Of a stretch of 23,063 nt of DNA, positions 16,720 through 23,063 are shown in pieces. The DNA lies in assembly GCA_023807065.1 (NCBI GenBank), contig JAJJLU010000689.1, forward strand, positions 1 through 23,063, in the 5' to 3' direction. A model generated the notes under the pieces. The model saw only the letters and a program-made list of their open reading frames with translations, did not search any database and was not told the DNA's origin. This DNA is from Isotricha intestinalis (lineage: Eukaryota; Ciliophora; Litostomatea; Vestibuliferida; Isotrichidae). The translations under genes and the position numbers were made by a program. Positions within the stretch are counted from its first letter, which is position 1. The number at the start of each line of letters is the position of its first letter.

Positions 16720-19700
16720 ATGGGATGTGAAAATTCAAATGAAATATCAAATTTAAATCAAACAGAACCAACAAATAGAATATTAACAGTAAATCAAAAT
16801 AATATATTATCTCCTAAAAATAATAATAAACAACAAAATAAAATTCTTTTTAAAAGAAGAGGAACAAAAACAATGTCATTAAGAAAATCAATAGTAGATA
16901 AAAATAAAAATCCAAACATAGAATATCCAAAAAGGAAAAAAGAAGAAGATAATATAGAAAACATTCAAAAATTAAAGATTAAAAGAAAATCAGTTCATAC
17001 AAATTATTCTAAATTATTTAAAAATAATGCTTTAAGTCCTGATTATCAAAATTTAAGAAATTTAAAGCAATTTGATAATAAATTAAAAAATAGAAAATCA
17101 ACTCCAATTCATTTTTATAATTCTTTAAGTGATTTCAGAAAATTATCAACTAGTAATTCAATAAGAAAAAATAGTGAAAATAAACCAATTATATTAAAAA
17201 ATAAAAGTGAAATAATTTCTTTTTCTAATCAAAGATTAAATGATGAAGAAAATCTTCGAAAAGAAAATTTAAAATTAAGAAATAATAATAAAGATGAATA
17301 TGCCAATTTATCATCAAATAATTTTTATTCAATTCAAAGAGATTTCATTGAACCAATTTCATTAAAAAATTCACAAAAAAAAATGTCTTATCTTCCTGAA
17401 ATAAATAAAAGATATAATTTAGATATTAATTCAGATGAAAATAATAATTCTTTTAAAGAACGAAAAAAGATTATTAGATTGTCAAGAAGAAATTCAAATC
17501 TTCCTCCAGATAATTTAAAATATAATAATGATAATAAGGCATTTAATTATTTTAATAAAGAAAAAATTTCTCAAAAAAGAAAATCAGTTAGTGTTTCAAG
17601 AAGAAATAAACAATCAATGGACAATTATGAAGTAAGAAAAAGGAAAAAAGAATTAACTAAAATTTCAGAAGGAGTTGTTTTATCTGATTTATTTATTGAA
17701 AATAAAGATTTTCATAAATTAAATAAAGAATTATTTTCTGATGTTGAAAAATTAATAAACAACAACGAAGAAATTTATAAAAAAATAACAATGGTAATTT
17801 TAAAATATTATAATTTTATTAAGAATTCGAATGAAGAGCCTAAATATGAAGAAAATATTAAAATTACAATTATAAATAGAAAACCTTTTAATAATTGGAA
17901 TAATGAACCATTAAAAACTTTTAAAGAGAATTTAGAACAATTATTCGAAGAAGAAAAATATAAAGAGTATTCAGATTTAAATTTTAATATTAAATTTAAA
18001 GAATATGAAAAAATTCCTAAAGACTTCCAAATACCTTTAATTAAATATTATCCTAAATTTAATCAAAATGAAGATATTTTATTTGAATTTAATAAATATT
18101 CTAATATAATTACTATATTTTTTTTTGATGATTCAGATGATTCGATAAATACTTTAAGAATGATTTCTAATTTTTATAATAATAATTTATCTATGTTTCA
18201 TTTTATTCCTATTTATTGTAAATATATAAATAAATCTGAACAAATTGAAGAAATTTATTCTGAAATAAAAACAAATTATAATATTAACTTAAATGAAATT
18301 GAATTATTCTTTATTTTAAAAGAAGAAAGTGAAATATTCGAAAATTATTTTTCTTACAAAGTAGAAGATAAAATAACTCCTTTAATTTATATTATTGATA
18401 AAAATTTTTATATAAGATCAATTACAAGTATCAATGATTTTAATTTATCAATGATAAAAAATATAAAGAATAAATTAGAAAAACAAATTTATATTGAACA
18501 AGTAAATACTTTAATTGATATTTTTGAAGAACAAAAATCTCAAAATGAAATTTATCAAAGTAAATTATTTTTTAGGAAAGTGGAATTATGTCAATTTGAC
18601 TTAGAAAAACAAAAAATTTATAAAATAAAAAAATTTTATGAAGGCTTAACAGGTTTTATTTACGGTAATTCAAAAATGATTTCTGAAATACAAAATTCAA
18701 TTGATATTAACTTTATAAATGTGAGTCAATTTCAAAAAGATAACTTAAGTAGAAATTATAATAGTAATAATTCAAATGACAAAAATTTAAATTTAATCAT
18801 TAAAAATGAAATAAATAACTTTTCAAAAAAACTTGGTTTAAATTTAGATAATTATGATAATGTATTAACTAAAGTAATTGGTTTTTATAATATTTATAAT
18901 AAAAATTTTCCAAATGAAAAATTTAAAAATAACATTAAAGAAAAAATAAATGTTGAAATCCCTTTAAAAACAGAAGCTTTTCAAAAAGAAATTCAATTTA
19001 TTTTGACAAATAGTTTAAGTACATCTTTTAATAATTCAAATATAAACATTAATTCTATTTCATGTTTACCTCTTTTAAACCAAGAATTTCCTTCTGAATT
19101 TGAATTAATTAATCCAAAGAAAAAATATTTTAAAGAAAAAATACAAATTATAAATCCAAATGAATTAAATTTTATTATTATTATTCAATATTCGGATAAT
19201 TATTTATTTAAATGTGAAATTAATTCAAGAATTAATAAATTTAAATTTTATTTAAATGATATAAATATTATCGTTATTTTCAAAGGAGAAATTGAACAAT
19301 ATAATTCTATCATAGAAGATTTAACTTCAATTTCTAATAATAATATTCCTAATTATATTCTTGAATCAGATAATAAATTTTTTCCTTTTTATGTTCAAAA
19401 AACTGAAAAGAAAAATGATAATACCTTTTGTGCTTATTTAATTGATAATGAAGGAAAAATAATTTATACAGGAAATTTAACTGATATTATTCAATTAGAG
19501 AGATTAATTAAAAATAATAATGATGATTTAGAAAATGATAATATTCAAATAAGTGATTATTTAATAAAAAAAATAACATTAAAAGAAATAAATGAAATCA
19601 TTGAAAAATTTGAAAATTTAATTCAAAAAGAATTTGATAAAATATCAAATACATTATATTATAGACCATGTATAAAATTTTTCTATGATAAAAAAATAAA

Positions 19701-20319
19701 ATCCAAATCAGGAAATGAAAAAATAGAAAATATAATAATTTATATAGTAATTAAGCAAAGACATAAAAACTTATTTATAAGTAAAAATGAAATTAAAGAT
19801 TTCTTTGATTCCTTAAAAAAAAATTATGGAGCTTTAATTATAATTATTCCTTTAGAATGTGAAAATATTAAAATACCAATTAAATGTCAAAAATGTAATA
19901 AAAATTTATTAAATGAAATTCCACATTTTTATAATCAAGAAGAGAATATTTCTTTTTGTGAAAACTGTGAAAAAAATATTGAATATAATTCTCATTTAAT
20001 ATATATTAAATCTAATTTAATTGATAAAGAAATTATTAGTGATTTATTTAATTCTAATTTTTCTATTAATGAAAATTTAAGTCAAGAAGTTCCTAATTAT
20101 TGTTTAATTTGTGAAGAAAAATTAGAAACAATATTTTATATTTCTTTAACTCAATTTAATTTTAAAATAGGTTATTCTCCTATTTGCTTTTGTCAAAATT
20201 GTTTTGAAAAAATAGATAAAAACCAAATAGAAAATTTTTCAGAAATTGAAAACAATACTGTAAATGAATTTTGTATTCATTCCAATAATTTAATATTAAG
20301 AAAAGTAATAATAACCTAG
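16720..20319 (+). CDS. Large N-acylated protein with thioredoxin-like and zinc-binding parts; function unknown
   Basis: 1199 aa, single exon, ending in TAG. It begins MGCENSNE, a classic N-myristoylation start with an adjacent Cys for palmitoylation, so membrane anchoring is likely. Residues ~10-330 are basic, Asn/Ser-rich and disordered, with many R/K-x-S/T sites (RKSIV, KRKSVH, RKLST, SRRNS, KRKSVSVSRR) of the kind basophilic kinases use. About 452-590 and 810-945 look like thioredoxin-fold segments (beta-rich IITIFFFDDSDDS; TPLIYIIDKNFYIRS; FCAYLIDNEGKIIYTGNL) but lack a CxxC active site. The C terminus has paired cysteines: C1056/C1059, H1069 and C1080/C1083; then C1128/C1131 and C1156/C1158/C1161, probably zinc-binding. 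No family was recognised with certainty. A membrane-associated signalling or scaffold role is inferred. Confidence 0.8.
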   Translation: MGCENSNEISNLNQTEPTNRILTVNQNNILSPKNNNKQQNKILFKRRGTKTMSLRKSIVDKNKNPNIEYPKRKKEEDNIENIQKLKIKRKSVHTNYSKLFKNNALSPDYQNLRNLKQFDNKLKNRKSTPIHFYNSLSDFRKLSTSNSIRKNSENKPIILKNKSEIISFSNQRLNDEENLRKENLKLRNNNKDEYANLSSNNFYSIQRDFIEPISLKNSQKKMSYLPEINKRYNLDINSDENNNSFKERKKIIRLSRRNSNLPPDNLKYNNDNKAFNYFNKEKISQKRKSVSVSRRNKQSMDNYEVRKRKKELTKISEGVVLSDLFIENKDFHKLNKELFSDVEKLINNNEEIYKKITMVILKYYNFIKNSNEEPKYEENIKITIINRKPFNNWNNEPLKTFKENLEQLFEEEKYKEYSDLNFNIKFKEYEKIPKDFQIPLIKYYPKFNQNEDILFEFNKYSNIITIFFFDDSDDSINTLRMISNFYNNNLSMFHFIPIYCKYINKSEQIEEIYSEIKTNYNINLNEIELFFILKEESEIFENYFSYKVEDKITPLIYIIDKNFYIRSITSINDFNLSMIKNIKNKLEKQIYIEQVNTLIDIFEEQKSQNEIYQSKLFFRKVELCQFDLEKQKIYKIKKFYEGLTGFIYGNSKMISEIQNSIDINFINVSQFQKDNLSRNYNSNNSNDKNLNLIIKNEINNFSKKLGLNLDNYDNVLTKVIGFYNIYNKNFPNEKFKNNIKEKINVEIPLKTEAFQKEIQFILTNSLSTSFNNSNININSISCLPLLNQEFPSEFELINPKKKYFKEKIQIINPNELNFIIIIQYSDNYLFKCEINSRINKFKFYLNDINIIVIFKGEIEQYNSIIEDLTSISNNNIPNYILESDNKFFPFYVQKTEKKNDNTFCAYLIDNEGKIIYTGNLTDIIQLERLIKNNNDDLENDNIQISDYLIKKITLKEINEIIEKFENLIQKEFDKISNTLYYRPCIKFFYDKKIKSKSGNEKIENIIIYIVIKQRHKNLFISKNEIKDFFDSLKKNYGALIIIIPLECENIKIPIKCQKCNKNLLNEIPHFYNQEENISFCENCEKNIEYNSHLIYIKSNLIDKEIISDLFNSNFSINENLSQEVPNYCLICEEKLETIFYISLTQFNFKIGYSPICFCQNCFEKIDKNQIENFSEIENNTVNEFCIHSNNLILRKVIIT

Positions 20320-20442
20320 AGAGAAAAAAATGTAAATTAAATTCATATATTTATAAAGGGTAGATTATATATTTTGTTAAAATATTTAATTTTTTTTTTA
20401 AATATTAAAAATGAAAATGAATTTAAGTAAAAAATTAAAAAT

Positions 20443-20449
20443 AAAAAAA
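20443..20449 (-). terminator. RNA polymerase III terminator of tRNA-Ala
   Basis: A run of seven T residues on the minus strand starts directly after the tRNA discriminator base, which is enough to stop Pol III. Confidence 0.8.
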
Positions 20450-20522
20450 TGGAATAGACGGGCATCGATCCCGTTGCCTCATGCGTGCAAAGCATGCGCT
20501 CTACCATTTGAGCTACTATCCC
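20450..20522 (-). tRNA. trnA-UGC: tRNA-Ala (anticodon UGC)
   Basis: A full cloverleaf of 73 nt including discriminator A. The acceptor stem GGGATAG pairs with CTATTCC and contains the G3-U70 pair that is the identity element of alanine tRNA. D stem GCTC/GAGC, anticodon stem CATGC/GCATG with loop TTTGCAC (anticodon TGC), T stem ACGGG/CCCGT with loop ATCGATG. There is no intron and no encoded CCA, as expected for a eukaryotic nuclear gene. It lies on the strand opposite to both neighbours and is the most GC-rich patch in the area. Confidence 0.97.
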
Positions 20523-20634
20523 TTATGTTTTCAGCTAAGAAAAAAATGTGTTTAAAAAAGCATTTAAATAATTTAAATTTTAAAAATAGATTGATTAAGT
20601 TATATAATTTTATTTTATTATTTATTTTTAATAA

Positions 20635-22113
20635 ATGAATGAAGGAAAATTTCAAAAAAAGTTTCAAAGTAAATTTAGAAAAAAATTTGATATTAATTCT
20701 GAAAGAATGAAATTACCTTCAGTGCAAAATAATATTAATTATCAAATAAATTTTAATCATAAATTAACTCCTTTTAATAATAATATAAAAAATAATCTTT
20801 TTAATCATAATAATCCATTTAATGAAAATAACTTTAATATTCAAAATAAACATAAGCCTTATAGTGGAAATCCTTTAAAATATAATAATAAAAGTATTTA
20901 TCAAAAAGAAAATAAAAAAGGAAGAGATATAACAACAGCAAATCCAGTTTTAATTACAAAATTATATTATAATTTCCCAGTAAGTGGAAATTTCAAATTT
21001 CAAAATTTTGGTAAAAAATTTAAACAACCTAAATCTTCACCAAAGTATAATAAATATTTAGAAAATTCCTATAAAAAAAATATTAAATTAAATCACCTTA
21101 ATAACATTAATAACCAAATAATAAATAATATTAGTAATAATAATTTATTAAAAAGTAATAGTTCAAATAAATTAAAATCAAGTGTAAACAACTTAAACAA
21201 TTATAATAATAATATATTAAATGAAAATTCTGAACCAATAAAAATAAAATTAAATGAAAGCTTAAAAAAAACAATTAAACCTCAAAATAAAATAATATTA
21301 GATGCTAAAAAAGAAAAAAATAATTATCCTTTTGTTAATTACGATAATCAAGATTATCCTAATTTAAATCATAGAGAAAAAATGGAAGATTATTATATTT
21401 CCTTACCATCATTTTTTAATGATACTTCAAAATCATATTTTGCAATTTTTGATGGTCATTCTGGAATAGAAGTAGCAAAATATTGTAAAGATAATTTACA
21501 TAAAATATTTGCTAAAAATTTAAATGAAACAACATTTAATGTTAAAGATTCTTTAATAAATTCTTTTAATTCAATTGATGAAGAAATATCTAAATTAAAT
21601 TACCAAAAAGATATAGGATCAACAGCAACAGTATTATTTATTTATAAAGAATATGATACAAAATATAATAATAATATAAGATATTTTGCAATTGCGAATG
21701 TAGGAGATTCAAAATGTTATTTAATTAAAAAAAAGAATATAATTAAATTAACATATGACCATAAATGCTCAGATGAAAAAGAAGTAGAAAGAATAAAAAA
21801 AAATGGAGGAATTGTTTTTTATGGAAGAGTATTTGGGACTTTAATGTTAACAAGAAGTATTGGAGATAGAGAAATGAAAAAATATGGTGTTTGTTCTGAA
21901 CCTTATGTAAATATTCAAAAAATTGAAAATGATGATTTGTTTATTATTCTGGCTTCTGATGGAGTGTGGGATGTTATAAATGAAGAGGAACTATTTAATA
22001 TTTGTTTTGAAAAAGATAATTTAAATTCAAGTGATATATGTAAGAAAATTATTCAAGTTAGTAAAGATGGAGATAGTAGAGATAATATTAGTTGTATTGT
22101 GGTTAAATTATAA
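20635..22113 (+). CDS. PP2C-family (PPM) Ser/Thr protein phosphatase
   Basis: 492 aa, one exon. The first ~225 residues are an Asn/Lys-rich, probably disordered extension. The catalytic PPM domain covers ~235-492 with all signature motifs: REKMEDYY (D252), FAIFDGHSG (D273, G274), GSTATVLF, NVGDSKCYLI (355-363), RSIGDREMK, ASDGVWD (D442) and SRDNISCIVV (D483). The acidic residues named correspond to the Mn2+/Mg2+ ligands of PP2C, so the enzyme should be active. It dephosphorylates phosphoserine/threonine in metal-dependent fashion; the substrate is unknown. The length of the core is typical and there is no membrane segment. The start follows a short leader 112 bases from the tRNA gene. The C terminus ends right after the last catalytic strand. 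Confidence 0.93.
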   Translation: MNEGKFQKKFQSKFRKKFDINSERMKLPSVQNNINYQINFNHKLTPFNNNIKNNLFNHNNPFNENNFNIQNKHKPYSGNPLKYNNKSIYQKENKKGRDITTANPVLITKLYYNFPVSGNFKFQNFGKKFKQPKSSPKYNKYLENSYKKNIKLNHLNNINNQIINNISNNNLLKSNSSNKLKSSVNNLNNYNNNILNENSEPIKIKLNESLKKTIKPQNKIILDAKKEKNNYPFVNYDNQDYPNLNHREKMEDYYISLPSFFNDTSKSYFAIFDGHSGIEVAKYCKDNLHKIFAKNLNETTFNVKDSLINSFNSIDEEISKLNYQKDIGSTATVLFIYKEYDTKYNNNIRYFAIANVGDSKCYLIKKKNIIKLTYDHKCSDEKEVERIKKNGGIVFYGRVFGTLMLTRSIGDREMKKYGVCSEPYVNIQKIENDDLFIILASDGVWDVINEEELFNICFEKDNLNSSDICKKIIQVSKDGDSRDNISCIVVKL

Positions 22114-23063
22114 ATTATTTTTTATCTTTTTTATACTTTTGGTTATTTAATTCTGGGTCATTCTTTTTTATGGAATATTATATTTTAAATAAAATAACAA
22201 AATAAATTTATTTTGATAATTTTAAAATTTTTGAAATTAGAAAAATGGGAAAATCATTTAAAAAATTGTTTGGTTATCTTAGATTTAATGAACTAATAAT
22301 TTATATTATTTGTTATAATTTTTATTATTATATTTATGTATTTAAATTAAATATCTAGGATTTCTCCTATATTCAATAAAAGAATAATCAATGAGTTTTT
22401 AAATTAACACTAAAATTCAATTCAAAATAAAGTTAATAAAAAAAAGATTTTAAAAAACATAGATTTAATTGAAAGAATTATTTATTTTTTTATTTGAATA
22501 TAAGAAAAATTTGGGATATTATAGACAAAAAATAATACAACTTGAAAGGAGAAATAATAATTCAATAATTTCATTCTAAAAAATATTTTTATAATATATA
22601 AAATATAAATTTAGAATAAAGGAATTAAGAGAAAAAATAATGATTGATTCCCTAAAATCCACTTAAAATCTTCAATAAGATTAAAAATATTAAAAATAAT
22701 TATTTACCCATTATTATAGATAAATTATATCAATTTTCAATTATTAGTGATTTATAAATTTCATCAATTTTAATTAGTAAAAAAAAATAATTATAATATT
22801 AGAAATAATCTTAAATTATTTATAAACCTTCAATATCATTCTGATAAAATTTTATTCTTTTTTTTTCTTTTATCTTCTTTTTTAAAATTCTCAAAATCCA
22901 CTTTTTGTTTTCCTTTTGATAATCTTTAAAAAACTATTTTCTTTCTTAATAATATTTAATTTGAATTTTCAAATAATTCATTGATTGATAATAAATTTTA
23001 TAATTCTTTTATTTATAATATTTAATTTTATTTAAATAAATATTTATTATGATAATGAAGTTA
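22114..23063. other. Downstream intergenic region to window end
   Basis: About 950 bp after the PP2C gene. No intact gene or known RNA is visible. The first ~500 bases are plain A/T-rich flank. From about 22660 to 23010 the minus strand reads as broken protein-like sequence and is listed as a possible relic. The window ends without a telomere, so the chromosome continues. Confidence 0.6.
22660..23010 (-). pseudogene. Possible decayed gene relic
   Basis: Minus-strand frames give charged, protein-like strings such as LSKGKQKVDFENFKKEDKR (about 22875-22930) and KIDEIYKSLIIEN (about 22740-22780), separated by TAA, TAG and TGA stops and frame changes. The pyrimidine-rich plus strand matches Lys/Glu-rich coding on the minus strand, as in the clearer pseudogene at 3541-4546. 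No family was recognised, and it may continue beyond the window or be chance. Confidence 0.3.

Noticed and set aside
20411..20667. Short open frames spanning the tRNA-Ala gene
   Set aside because: They run through a perfect tRNA cloverleaf and have no protein-like pattern.
786..22113. TAA/TAG read as glutamine in the live genes
   Set aside because: All ten genes use CAA/CAG for Gln, have no in-frame TAA/TAG, and end at conserved domain boundaries on TAA or TAG.

Overview
This window reads as the end of a chromosome from a very AT-rich microbial eukaryote, most likely a ciliate macronuclear chromosome. It opens with nine exact copies of CCCCAAT plus a partial copy, which is a telomere C-strand. 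Ten protein genes follow, with four GT...TAG introns of only 25, 26, 31 and 40 nt, A-rich starts and a nuclear tRNA-Ala(UGC). The standard code fits every gene: 8 end in TAA, 2 in TAG, none in TGA, and Gln is written CAA/CAG. Very short introns and a T2G4-like telomere argue for a ciliate. The unreassigned code would fit litostome (including rumen/gut) or some heterotrich lineages rather than Tetrahymena or Paramecium. This placement is inference, not identification.

Layout from the telomere inward: a 0.7 kb subtelomeric stretch with a possible gene relic (70-785); a 794-aa coiled-coil/KE-rich orphan (786-3170); a 2 kb gap holding a decayed coiled-coil pseudogene on the minus strand (about 3541-4546); a two-exon EF-hand protein (5167-6082); a gap with a candidate structured RNA; then, on the minus strand, a centrin-like protein (7289-6747) and a PX-WD40 protein (9134-7452). 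The latter shares a 114-bp divergent promoter region with a TLDc protein (9249-9974). Next come a two-exon five-finger C2H2 protein (10296-11079), a 1.1 kb gap with strong inverted repeats, a three-exon transportin (12202-15066), a PHD/SP-RING SUMO ligase of the PIAS/Siz type (15392-16642), a 1199-aa MGC-start protein with cysteine pairs (16720-20319), tRNA-Ala (20450-20522, minus), and a PP2C phosphatase (20635-22113). The last 0.95 kb may hold another relic.

The genes are ordinary single-copy eukaryotic housekeeping, cytoskeletal and signalling genes, with no operon logic. Themes that recur are Ca2+/cytoskeleton (EF-hand, centrin), endomembrane (PX-WD40, TLDc), nuclear import and SUMO (transportin, PIAS/Siz), and membrane signalling (acylated MGC protein, PP2C). 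No mobile element, CRISPR or viral gene was seen.

The points most worth a second look are the CCCCAAT telomere; the transportin whose usual acidic loop is replaced by a Gly/Ser/Asn tract with a local GC peak; the large MGC-start protein; a centrin with no intact Ca2+ loop; and intergenic DNA that repeatedly reads as protein-like sequence broken mainly by TAA/TAG.
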